Origin: a virus
DNA length: 52,242 nt
IMG/VR virus record: IMGVR_UViG_3300028800_000124
Span: 1-52,242 of that record
Strand: one strand, 5' to 3'
Part shown: piece by piece, positions 29,884 through 37,542 of the stretch
Numbering within the stretch: the first letter of the stretch is position 1
How the letters are laid out: every line of letters starts with the position of its first letter
Position numbers and translations under genes: made by a program
The notes under the pieces: generated by a model
What the model was told of the DNA's origin: nothing
Seen by the model: only the letters and a program-made list of their open reading frames with translations
The model's database searches: none

Positions 29884-30158
29884 CAGGCCACCGCCCCGGC
29901 GGGCGTAGCGCTCGCGCCCTGCGCCATCCAGTCGGCGGCGAACGCCTCAGCGTTCACCTGCGGCCTCGTCGTGATGGCCACGGCGAGCGCGTCGATGAAC
30001 GGGCGGGAGACAAGCCACTTCCTGCCGACCCGGCCTCCCGGCCACGTCCCGGCGCTCACGCGGCGCAGGACGGTGATGCCGGACAGCCCGATCGCGTCAG
30101 CAGCCTCGGCGATCGAGTAGCCGGCGCCCGGCGCTTCCGCAGGGGTCTTGTTGCTCAC
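29883..30158 (-). CDS. xis: excisionase/MerR-like winged-helix protein (91 aa)
   Basis: SIAEAADAIGLSGITVLRRV then GRVGRKWLVSRPFIDALAVA is the winged-helix layout of excisionase-type DNA-binding proteins. In AICEs an Xis helps integrase cut the element out. No integrase gene is within this window, so the assignment rests on fold and on the neighbouring GntR gene. GTG 30158 with GGGAG upstream. TTGACA -35 with an operator-like repeat lies 70 bases before it. Confidence 0.7.
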   Translation of the reverse strand: MSNKTPAEAPGAGYSIAEAADAIGLSGITVLRRVSAGTWPGGRVGRKWLVSRPFIDALAVAITTRPQVNAEAFAADWMAQGASATPAGAVA

Positions 30159-30212
30159 GTCGCTCCCGCTGGTCTAGTGGTCTCCGGCTTGCCTGCCGTA
30201 TGCTCAATGTGC

Positions 30213-30234
30213 CACCGTGTGCTTACGGTGTCAA
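30213..30234. promoter_or_regulatory. divergent promoter with CACCGT-ACGGTG operator
   Basis: Inverted repeat CACCGT (30213-30218) and ACGGTG (30225-30230) overlaps a perfect minus-strand -35 TTGACA (30229-30234) for the Xis-like gene. It sits between that gene and the GntR gene, as KorSA-type operators do. Confidence 0.5.
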
Positions 30235-30320
30235 GCGCCGGGACTAGGAGGCCGCAGTGCGATGCTGTAACTTGGCCGCTAAGCGCACATGGCGGCACCA
30301 TGCACTGAAGGAGCCGGGGG

Positions 30321-30803
30321 TTGACCAGCACGATCGGGCCGGACTACCGGCGGGTCACGGACCTGATCCGGTCCAGGATCACGTCCGGGGAATGGCACGT
30401 CGGCCAGCAGATCCCCTCAACGCCGAGGCTGATCGACCTGACCGGGCTGTCCATCACCTCCGTCCGCCGCGGGGTGGAGCAGCTCCAGGCGGAGGGGATC
30501 CTCGAAGGGCACCCCGGCAAGGGCGTGTTCGTGAAGGCGATGCCGCAGGACGCGGACCGCGAGCGGGCCGACGTCGGGACATTGCAGCGCGAGCTGGCGG
30601 CGCTGAGGCAGGAGGTCCGCGAGCTGAAGAAGCTCGTCGGCTCCGCCGAGGTGCGCGACAGGCTTGGCCGCCTGGAAGCGAGAGTCGGCCGGGTAGAGGC
30701 GGCCATCGCGACCTTCGCCAGGCGAAGCGGCCAGCCCAACCCCCTCGGCGGCGAGCGTGACACCGCGGAAAAGGCGCCCGGGCGTGGCCGGGCCGGCCGG
30801 TGA
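30321..30803 (+). CDS. GntR-family repressor with coiled-coil tail (KorSA-like)
   Basis: TTG 30321 with AAGGAG upstream. Residues 5-72 form a GntR winged helix (LIRSRITSGEWHVGQQIPST; GILEGHPGKGVFV). The rest is not a usual ligand domain but a coiled coil (LQRELAALRQEVRELKKLVG, then RLGRLEARVGRVEAAIATFA). In pSAM2, the GntR protein KorSA represses transfer and replication genes; this gene has the same neighbourhood. Oligomerisation through the coiled coil is inferred. Confidence 0.85.
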   Translation: MTSTIGPDYRRVTDLIRSRITSGEWHVGQQIPSTPRLIDLTGLSITSVRRGVEQLQAEGILEGHPGKGVFVKAMPQDADRERADVGTLQRELAALRQEVRELKKLVGSAEVRDRLGRLEARVGRVEAAIATFARRSGQPNPLGGERDTAEKAPGRGRAGR

Positions 30804-31566
30804 CGCCGAGGTAGTCAGCATCACGACAGCGGCGGTCAGCCGCGTCGGCTACAAGCGCTTCGCCTCAGGGCAGGTGGCCGCGGCGCGCGGGAAGCTCGGC
30901 ATGTCCCTCGCCGAGTTCGCGGGCTACCTGGCCGGGGAGGTCGGCTACCCGGTCACGCCCGAGACGGTCAGGTACTGGGAGGAGGCGGACTCGCCCCCCA
31001 GCGAGGTCTACCTTGCCGCTGTCGCCGCCCTCGGCGGTGCCTCCGTGGCCGCGGCGCCCCTTCTGGACGCGGTGCCGGCCAGCCTTCCCGCTGAGGCCAT
31101 CGCCGGGCCGTGGGTGACCGCCTACCAGTTCACGCACCAGGGGCGCCCGCACTTCCACGCGGACGTCGCGCACGTCACCGCCGCGGGCGGCCGGGAGGTC
31201 CGGGCGGTCAACCACCCGCCCGACCCGCGCACCCAGGGCCGCGCGTCGGCGTTCCGCAACGAGATCGAGGGGTGCCTGTTCGGCCGTCACCTGATCGGCA
31301 CCTGGCGGAACATGAGCGACACCCGGTACTTCGGGTCGCTCCACCTGGCCGTGCTGCCGGGTGAGACAGTCATGGACGGCCACTACACGGGGCTGGCGAG
31401 CGACATCGAGGTGTCCGCCGGGCGCTGGCGGTGGGTTCGCCTGGAGGCCGGGAACCTGTCCGCGCTGGCCCTGCGGGAGCCCTCCGCGCTTTACGAGCTT
31501 GTCATGTCCCGAACGCAAGATGACCCGCCGCTCACCGCGGCCGACATAGGAGAGGCTGATCGATGA
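30757..31566 (+). CDS. HTH regulator with C-terminal sensor-like domain (269 aa)
   Basis: GTG 30757 overlaps the GntR gene by 47 bases. Residues 38-75 look like a helix-turn-helix (LGMSLAEFAGYLAGEVGYPV, then TVRYWEEADSPP). The C-terminal half (FTHQGRPHFHADVAHVTAAG; VMDGHYTGLASDIEVSAGRW) is a domain I have seen in actinobacterial XRE proteins, with no known function. Same operon as GntR. Confidence 0.7.
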   Translation: MTPRKRRPGVAGPAGDAEVVSITTAAVSRVGYKRFASGQVAAARGKLGMSLAEFAGYLAGEVGYPVTPETVRYWEEADSPPSEVYLAAVAALGGASVAAAPLLDAVPASLPAEAIAGPWVTAYQFTHQGRPHFHADVAHVTAAGGREVRAVNHPPDPRTQGRASAFRNEIEGCLFGRHLIGTWRNMSDTRYFGSLHLAVLPGETVMDGHYTGLASDIEVSAGRWRWVRLEAGNLSALALREPSALYELVMSRTQDDPPLTAADIGEADR

Positions 31567-31961
31567 CCCTGACCAAAGAGCATGTCCGCAAGGCGATCGA
31601 CACCTACATCCGCGCCTGGGAAACACAGGACCCGGAACTGATCGTCACCATCTTCACGCCCGGGGCCACGTACCACGAGCGGGTGATGGGGGAACCGATT
31701 CCCGACCGGGAGGCGATCCGGCAGTACTGGGCGGACAAGGTCGTCAAGGCGCAGGCGAACATCCGGTGCGTGCTGCACAGCCTCTACCTTGACGGCGACA
31801 CCGCCATCGCCGAGTGGGAGGCGACGTTCGATGACGTGGCGCAGGGCGTGCGCAAGCGGATGCGCGAGATCGCGGTCCTCGAGTTCGACGGGCTGCTGAT
31901 CCGGAGCCTGCGGGAGTACTGGGCCAGCGAGACGACCGGGCAGATGGAGAGCGCCGGCTAG
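31563..31961 (+). CDS. SnoaL/NTF2-like protein (132 aa)
   Basis: ATG 31563 with GGAGAGG upstream. The NTF2-like fold is shown by AIDTYIRAWETQDPELIVTI, FTPGATYHERV, IRQYWADKVV and WEATFDD. These small cone-shaped domains bind ligands or catalyse isomerisation. Its partner is unknown; it is coupled to the regulator upstream. Confidence 0.8.
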   Translation: MTLTKEHVRKAIDTYIRAWETQDPELIVTIFTPGATYHERVMGEPIPDREAIRQYWADKVVKAQANIRCVLHSLYLDGDTAIAEWEATFDDVAQGVRKRMREIAVLEFDGLLIRSLREYWASETTGQMESAG

Positions 31962-32128
31962 ACGCAGTGCGCCCCCGGTGGCGACAGCGAATCGTCCGGG
32001 GGCGCAATCGATCCGAACCCCTACCCGGGAGAACCGACGTTGCCTAAGCATAAGGGCACAGCCTCGGCGTGCCTACCTCCAGTCCGTGATCTGCCGCTTG
32101 CGAGCAAGGCGGAGTTACGGGCGCGCAG

Positions 32129-32452
32129 ATGGTCGGGCGCGTTCTCGACCACTGGTCACACCTTCCGGACCTCCAGTTCCGGGCGCTGCTGCGCATGGCT
32201 CACACGGCGCTTGACACGCCGAGTCCGGACGGGAAACCGCCTGCCCAGTACCACGGCGGTTATGAGCGCATCGCCAGGACGTGGCGGCCGGGATGGCCGG
32301 ATGACGACGAGCCGGAGGCGGCTAAGCGACGCCGGACGATCCTGAACGAGGTCCGGAAGTCTCTTCGCGCACTGGAAACCGCTGGCGCCCTGAAGCCGAT
32401 CGGACTGCCTCCGGTGCCGGGCCGCAGCCAGGCCTACTTGCTCACCCTGTAG
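32129..32452 (+). CDS. winged-helix replication/regulation protein (107 aa)
   Basis: MVGRVLDHWSHLPDLQFRAL, then ALDTPSPDGKPPAQYHGGYE and RRRTILNEVRKSLRALETAG, a winged helix of the kind found in phage replication initiators. ATG 32129 has only a distant ribosome site; a frame opening at TTG 32040 reads SACLPPVRDLPLASKAELRA just upstream and could be joined by a frameshift. It is followed directly by a palindrome cluster. Confidence 0.65.
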   Translation: MVGRVLDHWSHLPDLQFRALLRMAHTALDTPSPDGKPPAQYHGGYERIARTWRPGWPDDDEPEAAKRRRTILNEVRKSLRALETAGALKPIGLPPVPGRSQAYLLTL

Positions 32453-32511
32453 GGTCCACGCCCCTACAGGTCTAGGGTTCTCAACCCTACAAAGGGAGGG
32501 TTGAGAACCCT
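32446..32511. repeat. palindrome cluster, possible origin or regulatory RNA
   Basis: CCTGTAGGG (32446-32454) pairs with CCCTACAGG (32462-32470). Then AGGGTTCTCAACCCT (32474-32488) is the exact reverse complement of AGGGTTGAGAACCCT (32497-32511), and each is itself a 6-bp palindrome. It starts at the stop codon of the winged-helix gene. It could be an origin bound by that protein, or a terminator. Confidence 0.45.
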
Positions 32512-32533
32512 CCCTAGGAACCAAGGAGGAACC

Positions 32534-32746
32534 ATGCAAGGAACCAGCGGGCCGCTTCGCTCCGCTGGCGGCCCGCACTCGCGCGCTACGCTTGCGCCCC
32601 TTGGAGCCAAAACCGCTCCAAGGACCGGGGAAACGGTGGCTGATGACGTTCCCCACTTCCCCCTTCCCGGCGCAGAGAGCACCAGTGCCGGTACCGGTGC
32701 GCGCGAGGCGCACAGACGCTCCGGCAGCATGACCGGCTTCCGCTGA
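32534..32746 (+). CDS. hypothetical low-complexity protein (70 aa)
   Basis: ATG 32534 follows AAGGAGGAACC, one of the best ribosome sites in the window. Gly/Ser/Thr/Arg-rich sequence without a recognised fold (QGTSGPLRSAGGPHSRATLA). The strong site favours a real gene. Confidence 0.5.
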   Translation: MQGTSGPLRSAGGPHSRATLAPLGAKTAPRTGETVADDVPHFPLPGAESTSAGTGAREAHRRSGSMTGFR

Positions 32747-32758
32747 AGGGATCGCAAT

Positions 32759-33496
32759 ATGACCGACGCAACGGACCCGCTCGACGCTTGGCGGCAAGAC
32801 GTCTGGAACGAGACTGCCGCTTACGGCATCGCCGATCGGGCTGCCGCCATCTTTGACCGCATCGCGGCACTAGAAGAACTGGGGGCGCAGATGAGGCAGG
32901 ATCTGATCGCCCACGTGAAGACCTCGCACCTCACCGCCGAGGAAGTAGCCGAGATCTACTGGCGGTTCGACAAGGTGCCGGTAGCCGCGCTCGGCTTCAC
33001 TCCAGAGGCGGTCCGGATGAAGGCGACGGCACATCCCTACTGGTCTTGGCGATGCCGGGGGTGCGGCACTGAGATTTTCGTCCAGTCGCGCAACGAGTTG
33101 CAGGAGCGCGTGAGAGCCGCAAGGGGAGGGTCTCGCAATCGGGGGCCCAGCACCCTCTGCGCCGACTGCCGCACGGTCGGCTTCGCCGAGCGGGAAGCCG
33201 CCTGGAAGGTGCAGCAAGAGCAGATGCAGCAGAGAGAGCGCAAACTGCGCACGATGCCGTACCGGGAGTACCTGCAAACGCCGGAATGGCAGGAGCGCCG
33301 GAAGGCGGCACTGAAACGGGCAGGCTACAAGTGCCAGGTATGCAACCGGAGCCGACAGCTCCACACGCATCACCGGACTTACGAGCGCCGCGGCGCAGAG
33401 CTGGCGCGGGACCTGATCGTCCTCTGTGACGAGTGCCACGCGCTCTACCACGGCAAGGGACTGCTCCCCGCGCACGAGCACCCGGAGGCGTCATGA
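32759..33496 (+). CDS. HNH endonuclease with N-terminal zinc domain (245 aa)
   Basis: The C-terminal 70 residues are an HNH nuclease: YKCQVCNRSRQLHTHHRTYE, then LIVLCDECHALYHGKG, with Cys pairs holding zinc and the HTHH and H-x3-H residues for catalysis. The central part has a second zinc pair (CRGCGTEIF; CADCRTVGF) and a charged coiled coil (VQQEQMQQRERKL). N-terminus helical. ATG 32759 after GAAGGG. It could be a homing or restriction-type nuclease. Confidence 0.85.
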   Translation: MTDATDPLDAWRQDVWNETAAYGIADRAAAIFDRIAALEELGAQMRQDLIAHVKTSHLTAEEVAEIYWRFDKVPVAALGFTPEAVRMKATAHPYWSWRCRGCGTEIFVQSRNELQERVRAARGGSRNRGPSTLCADCRTVGFAEREAAWKVQQEQMQQRERKLRTMPYREYLQTPEWQERRKAALKRAGYKCQVCNRSRQLHTHHRTYERRGAELARDLIVLCDECHALYHGKGLLPAHEHPEAS

Positions 33497-33528
33497 CACC
33501 CGGTGCGCGCGGGCGCGAGAGTACCGCT

Positions 33529-33566
33529 TGACGGTAGTAACTACCTCGGGTAGAGTAGTAACTACT
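33529..33566 (+). promoter_or_regulatory. sigma70-like promoter with GTAGTAACTAC repeats
   Basis: TTGACG, 17-base spacer, TAGAGT (33552-33557 region), with two direct copies of GTAGTAACTAC at 33534-33544 and 33556-33566 (positions within two bases), one in the spacer and one at the start site. This is the arrangement of a repressible promoter for the 33585 gene. Confidence 0.6.
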
Positions 33567-33584
33567 AGAGCGAGAGGAACGGAA

Positions 33585-33926
33585 ATGACCGGCGACTTTG
33601 GAACCCTCACCGACTACGCAACTGGCGAGGCGATCCGCGCAGCGACCGCTGCCGAGTGGCGCAGGACCGCCGACGCGATCGCGAGCGGCACGCCTCAGGG
33701 CACCTTCGACCTTGACGGCCGCGCCGTCTGGGTTGAGTTCGGCCCCGACCCCGAGGTCGGCTTCTACGACATCGCCGCACTGCGCGACGAGGCCGGGCAG
33801 GCAGGCGACATGGGGCAAGTGCGGATCTGCAATACCGCGCTCGACGAGGAGGCCGGCGGGTACGACGAGGCGCGCGCCGAGTGCGTGCGCGTGATCCTCG
33901 ACAACCGCGCCGACTCGGTGGCCTGA
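33585..33926 (+). CDS. hypothetical acidic protein (113 aa)
   Basis: ATG 33585 with GAGAGGAACGG upstream. GEAIRAATAAEWRRTADAIA then FDLDGRAVWVEFGPDPEVGF. Unknown function. First gene after the GTAGTAACTAC promoter and coupled to the RHH-like gene that follows. Confidence 0.65.
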   Translation: MTGDFGTLTDYATGEAIRAATAAEWRRTADAIASGTPQGTFDLDGRAVWVEFGPDPEVGFYDIAALRDEAGQAGDMGQVRICNTALDEEAGGYDEARAECVRVILDNRADSVA

Positions 33927-34117
33927 TGGCCGGCAAGAACAAGACGCCCCTGCTCGGCTGGCACCCGAAGTCAGCCGAGCTTCTGGCGTGGCTTGAGGCC
34001 GAGGTGGAGCGTCGCGGGGGCGGGCGCGGGGTCCGCAGCGCGATCCTCGAGGAGGCGCTGTCGCAGTACCGCGAACAGCATGAGGCAAACACGAAGAGAG
34101 AAGCTGAACAGCAATGA
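33926..34117 (+). CDS. ribbon-helix-helix/CopG-like protein (63 aa)
   Basis: ATG 33926 overlaps the previous stop (TGATG). LLAWLEAEVERRGGGRGVRS followed by AILEEALSQYREQ is helix-turn-helix in the style of CopG-type repressors. It may bind the GTAGTAACTAC repeats before this operon; inference. Confidence 0.6.
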   Translation: MAGKNKTPLLGWHPKSAELLAWLEAEVERRGGGRGVRSAILEEALSQYREQHEANTKREAEQQ

Positions 34118-34518
34118 AAACCCCCCGTACTATCACCACGGCACTAGCCGGGACTGCCCTGGCATTCCTTGCCCTCGCCGCCTGCTCGTCCGCCCCCGCA
34201 ACCATCAGCGCCCACGGCACCGTCACCGTCGACTACACGGGGAGCACCGGGGACGACATCTCTGACGGCAGCCAGGTTGTCGTGGTGAACTCCTCCGGGA
34301 CCGTCATCGGGAACGGGACCCTGACCCTGAAGCACTCCGGCCCCGGGCTGCTGAACATCGGCGAGGAAGACGACTTCACCTTCACGGTGACCGTCCCGGG
34401 CGGCCTTGCGCGTTACGGGGTGCAGGTCGGGGGAACCAGCCACGGGACCGTCTGGGAGACGGCCGCGCAGATGAAGGCAGGGCCGGCGCTGAGCATCGAC
34501 GAGAGCACCGGGATCTGA
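34114..34518 (+). CDS. lipoprotein (134 aa)
   Basis: ATG 34114 overlaps the previous stop. Signal peptide TALAGTALAFLALAACSS with a lipobox LAAC, so it is lipid-anchored at the outer face of the membrane. The mature part is beta-rich (TVTVDYTGSTGDD; FTFTVTVPGGLARYGVQVGG), like a small Ig-type domain. A role in surface exclusion is possible but untested. Confidence 0.75.
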   Translation: MKTPRTITTALAGTALAFLALAACSSAPATISAHGTVTVDYTGSTGDDISDGSQVVVVNSSGTVIGNGTLTLKHSGPGLLNIGEEDDFTFTVTVPGGLARYGVQVGGTSHGTVWETAAQMKAGPALSIDESTGI

Positions 34519-34523
34519 CGGGC

Positions 34524-34529
34524 TAGGCT
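34524..34529 (+). promoter_or_regulatory. leaderless promoter -10 (TAGGCT)
   Basis: TAGGCT ends 7 bases before ATG 34537; no ribosome site is present. Confidence 0.5.
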
Positions 34530-34536
34530 TTGCGGC

Positions 34537-34848
34537 ATGACCTTCCCTGCCCGGAGCATCATCGCCCTCGCCTACTGCGGCGGCGAGTGCGGCGGGGAGG
34601 CATGCCCGGCTGTGGTGATCGGATGCGACTGCGGTACGACGACCCACCTGACCGTGGAGGTTCCGGAGACCGGGAAGTACCAGGCGGCGTTCACCTGCGA
34701 TGGGTGCACGTCGGTGAACTGGTTCACGGTCACCAGGGAGGACCCGCGCCCCGCGAGCATGCTCGATCCGGTCACCTTCGATGACAGCCCCGGTGAGGCG
34801 AGGGCCGTGCGGATGATCCCGGTAGACGAGAGCGAGGACGACTGGTGA
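34537..34848 (+). CDS. Cys-rich hypothetical protein (103 aa)
   Basis: ATG 34537, leaderless. Eight Cys within residues 14-57: YCGGECGGEACP, CDCGTTTH, CDGCTSVNW, which could hold two metal ions. Beta-like between them. Unknown function. Confidence 0.6.
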   Translation: MTFPARSIIALAYCGGECGGEACPAVVIGCDCGTTTHLTVEVPETGKYQAAFTCDGCTSVNWFTVTREDPRPASMLDPVTFDDSPGEARAVRMIPVDESEDDW

Positions 34849-35210
34849 GCGCGGACGGGACGTTCCGCCGCACTGGCGTCTACCGTCCCAGGTGGCAGTG
34901 GTGGTTCCCGTGGGATGTCACCGACTGGTGGAGGCCGCGTGCGTTCAAGGGCGGCGACGAGTGGTGCAACGTGCCCGGCTGCCTCGTCGTGCCGCCGCTC
35001 GGCTGCTTCCTGGTGCTGCCGCCCTGGAAGCGGCTCCGCGTGATGCCGTGCCCCGAGGAATGGTCCGCCATGGACGAGGAGTCCCGTGCCGATTACGCGC
35101 CCTGCGGGTACCTCTACGGCGGCCGGATACGCCGCGACGGGCACTCGCACTGGGAGACGGGCGTCTGCGGGGAGGCCGCGGAGTGGCTGAAGACGGCGAC
35201 GCCGGCGTGA
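34845..35210 (+). CDS. Trp/Pro-rich hypothetical protein (121 aa)
   Basis: GTG 34845 overlaps the previous stop. YRPRWQWWFPWDVTDWWRPR at the start and LVVPPLGCFLVLPPWKRLRV in the middle. Unusually rich in Trp; possibly membrane-associated. Unknown. Confidence 0.55.
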   Translation: MSADGTFRRTGVYRPRWQWWFPWDVTDWWRPRAFKGGDEWCNVPGCLVVPPLGCFLVLPPWKRLRVMPCPEEWSAMDEESRADYAPCGYLYGGRIRRDGHSHWETGVCGEAAEWLKTATPA

Positions 35211-35515
35211 GCGCGGACATCCTAGCGTCGATCGACGGAGCCCTCCGTGACTACGAGCTGAGCGCGGACGCGATGCGCTGGCTCCCGGAGGAGAAACGGG
35301 AAGCACCCCCGGCGCTTGCGCCCGTCTTCGTTCCCGTCACCCTTGACCTGGAGCCGTTCACGAGGGCCCTGGAGGAGGCAGGCCGGGTGCTGCGGCGGTT
35401 CTTCGCAGACGTCGGCGCGGCTGTCGCCAAGCTTGCCCCGCTGCTGACGGAGGCGGCAGATGGCACGCAGGAGGCGGCGGCGGCACCGTACAGCCGCGTA
35501 AACTTAACGGCATGA
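35207..35515 (+). CDS. helical hypothetical protein (102 aa)
   Basis: GTG 35207 overlaps the previous stop. Long amphipathic helices (FTRALEEAGRVLRRFFADVG, AAVAKLAPLLTEAADG). It overlaps the next gene by four bases. Unknown. Confidence 0.55.
   Translation: MSADILASIDGALRDYELSADAMRWLPEEKREAPPALAPVFVPVTLDLEPFTRALEEAGRVLRRFFADVGAAVAKLAPLLTEAADGTQEAAAAPYSRVNLTA
35499..35504 (+). promoter_or_regulatory. leaderless promoter -10 (TAAACT) with TTAACGG repeat
   Basis: TAAACT ends 7 bases before ATG 35512. TTAACGG (about 35504-35510) and its inverse CCGTTAA (about 35528-35534) flank the start codon, a possible autoregulatory site. Confidence 0.45.
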
Positions 35516-35949
35516 CAACGCCGCTGACCGTTAACGTCCCTGACGACCTGATGCAGCAGTTCCGGGAACTCGCCGGGCGGCAGTTCCGTACACCGGAGCA
35601 GCAGGCCCTCTGGCTGATCAAGCTAGCCGTTGACCCGGCGTCAAGGAATGGCCCCGCGAAACCGCACGGCGGGCAGCGCCAGGCATCCGCGCAGTCCCTC
35701 CTGGCCGAGTTGCGCTCCCTGTGGCTACTGCGCGGCGGCCCGTCCAGCCGCGTAGTGTCACGGATGATTTACGAGAAGACGGCGGCAAAGGTCTGTCACA
35801 CCACGGTCAGCGTCCTGATGAACGGGACAGGCAACCCTACGTGGCCGACGCTGGAGAAGGTCGTGAAGGCCCTGGACGGGGACACGGAGCGCTTCAGGCA
35901 GCTGTGGGCGGCTGCAAATCCTTCCCGCTCGGCTGAAGACCTCCGCTGA
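35512..35949 (+). CDS. DNA-binding regulator (145 aa)
   Basis: ATG 35512, leaderless. N-terminal NVPDDLMQQFRELAGRQFRT resembles a ribbon-helix-helix arm, and the C-terminal half is XRE-like (VCHTTVSVLMNGTGNPTWPT, then LEKVVKALDGD). The combination suggests a bipartite DNA-binding protein. Confidence 0.7.
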   Translation: MTTPLTVNVPDDLMQQFRELAGRQFRTPEQQALWLIKLAVDPASRNGPAKPHGGQRQASAQSLLAELRSLWLLRGGPSSRVVSRMIYEKTAAKVCHTTVSVLMNGTGNPTWPTLEKVVKALDGDTERFRQLWAAANPSRSAEDLR

Positions 35950-35963
35950 TAAAGTGCGCTCGT

Positions 35964-37022
35964 GTGCCAGCTGAGGCTCCGGAACCGCAGGAAGAGGCGC
36001 AGGCGTTGACCCCGAAGCGCGGCCGGTGCCCGGTCTGCCTCTACAGCTACCGCCTTAAGACTGGCGGACAGGTGCAGCGTCACCACGGGTACTCCGGTCA
36101 CGACCCGCTCCCTGACTGCCGGGGGTCGGGGATGATGCCGCTGCGCGAGCCGCCGAGCCCGGGTCTAGCGAAGCTGGCCGCCCTGGAGCCGCGCAGGATC
36201 ATCGTCGCGGGAGACTGGCACGGGAGCACGGAGTGGGCTGTCAGCGTGATCAAGTCGGCGAAGAGGCTGCTGCGGGATGAGCCACTGCCGCCGCTGATCC
36301 TGCACTGCGGCGACTTCGGTATCTGGCCGGGGGCAGGCGGAAAGGCTTACGTCCGGGAGGTGCAGACGGCCTGCGCCGAGCTCGGGGTCCGGATCTGGTT
36401 CATCGACGGTAACCATGAGGACTTCACGCAGCTTGAGAAGTTCCGCGGCGGTGACCCTCGCTGGCTGCCTCGCGGCACCCGGTGGAACTGGCACGGGCGC
36501 ACCTGGCTTGCGCTCGGCGGGGGCGTGAGCCTTGACCGGGCGATCCGGACCGAGGGACGGGACTGGTGGCCGGAGGAAGAGATCACCGAGGGGCAGGCGA
36601 CGGAGGCGATCGCGGGCGGGCCGGCGCACGTGCTCGTATCCCACGACGCGCCATCCGGGGTGACCTACTCGTTCCCGCCGCCGCCCTCGTTCTGGGACCC
36701 GCGCGACCTCGCGAGGAACGACAGGCACCGTGAGCGGCTCCAGGGCGTCGCGGACCAGGTGCGGCCGGGATGGCTGGTCCACGGGCACCTGCATTTCGCT
36801 GCGCAGCGGGTCGCTCAGTTCGGCTACGGGCCGTGCGAGGTGACCGCGCTCGACCGGGACGAAGGACGCGGGGCGAACTGGGCCGTCCTTGACGTAAAGC
36901 ACATGAGGTGGGAAGAGGCAGGCGGCGGACTTCCCGGGGGCGGGTACGCGGAGCACCGGGCGGCTGACGAGCTTACGAGGCTCACCGGGGAGCTCGGCCT
37001 GTACGGCGGGGGCGGCACGTGA
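35964..37022 (+). CDS. metallophosphoesterase with N-terminal zinc-like domain (352 aa)
   Basis: Calcineurin-type phosphatase motifs are complete: GDWHG (83-87), GDFG (116-119), GNHED (149-153), SHDAP (226-230) and HGHLH (273-277). This fold splits phosphodiesters or phosphomonoesters with two metal ions. The first 60 residues carry CPVCLYSYRLK and GHDPLPDC, a zinc-type extension. The substrate cannot be told; phage homologues include nucleotide and DNA phosphatases. GTG 35964, TAAAGT -10 just upstream. Confidence 0.88.
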   Translation: MPAEAPEPQEEAQALTPKRGRCPVCLYSYRLKTGGQVQRHHGYSGHDPLPDCRGSGMMPLREPPSPGLAKLAALEPRRIIVAGDWHGSTEWAVSVIKSAKRLLRDEPLPPLILHCGDFGIWPGAGGKAYVREVQTACAELGVRIWFIDGNHEDFTQLEKFRGGDPRWLPRGTRWNWHGRTWLALGGGVSLDRAIRTEGRDWWPEEEITEGQATEAIAGGPAHVLVSHDAPSGVTYSFPPPPSFWDPRDLARNDRHRERLQGVADQVRPGWLVHGHLHFAAQRVAQFGYGPCEVTALDRDEGRGANWAVLDVKHMRWEEAGGGLPGGGYAEHRAADELTRLTGELGLYGGGGT

Positions 37023-37447
37023 TCGGCAATGCCCGTCAGGCGTCCGCCTCACGGAAGACGCTGGCGGATCTCCTGCGCGCGGCAGAGGCGCAGTCCCCCG
37101 GCGCCGCGGCGTACCTCGAGCTTGCCGCCGAGGTCCGGGCCGAGCTCGCGGAGTACGACGCGATACTGGACGGCTCGGTCAGCACGTTCGAGGTACCCGA
37201 GATCGACGACCTCGGGGAGGCCCTCGTCAAGGCCCGGCTCGCGAGAGGGTGGACCCAGCGGCGGCTAGCGGAGGCGCTCGGGGTGTCCGAGCAGATGGTG
37301 CAGAAGGACGAGGCGAGGGCGTACGAGAACGCCGGGCTTGCGCGCCTTGCCGAGGTTGCGGACGTGCTCGGGTACGGCCTGAGCGGGTCGTTCCGTCCCG
37401 TGGCGGATTCTCCGCTATCATCGGTACCGCAACGGGCAGTAGCCTGA
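37019..37447 (+). CDS. XRE-type regulator, HigA-like (142 aa)
   Basis: GTG 37019 overlaps the previous stop. Residues 65-125: LGEALVKARLARGWTQRRLA, then EALGVSEQMVQKDEA, then LARLAEVADVLGY, a complete XRE domain behind a helical N-terminus (LADLLRAAEAQSPGAAAYLE), the layout of some HigA/MqsA-type antitoxins. No toxin-like gene adjoins it. Confidence 0.75.
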   Translation: MIGNARQASASRKTLADLLRAAEAQSPGAAAYLELAAEVRAELAEYDAILDGSVSTFEVPEIDDLGEALVKARLARGWTQRRLAEALGVSEQMVQKDEARAYENAGLARLAEVADVLGYGLSGSFRPVADSPLSSVPQRAVA

Positions 37448-37507
37448 CGAAGCGCACCCGCGCCGGGGCGTTCGCGCCCGTATCGCAGGGGCACGGTGGC
37501 CGCGCGA

Positions 37508-37542
37508 GGCCGGCAGCCGACCGGACGGTCGGTGGGCCGGCC
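37508..37542 (+). terminator. nested hairpin terminator
   Basis: GGCCGGC (37508-37514) pairs with GCCGGCC (37536-37542), and inside it CCGACC pairs with GGTCGG. It lies 60 bases beyond the HigA-like gene and would end that operon. Weak T-run. Confidence 0.5.

Noticed and set aside
32040-32345. Frame starting TTG 32040 (101 aa)
   Set aside because: Only its first 30 residues look protein-like; the rest is an out-of-frame reading of the winged-helix gene. A frameshifted N-terminus for that gene is possible but unproven.
37019-37447. HigBA toxin-antitoxin system
   Set aside because: A HigA-like protein is present but no HigB-like gene lies on either side.
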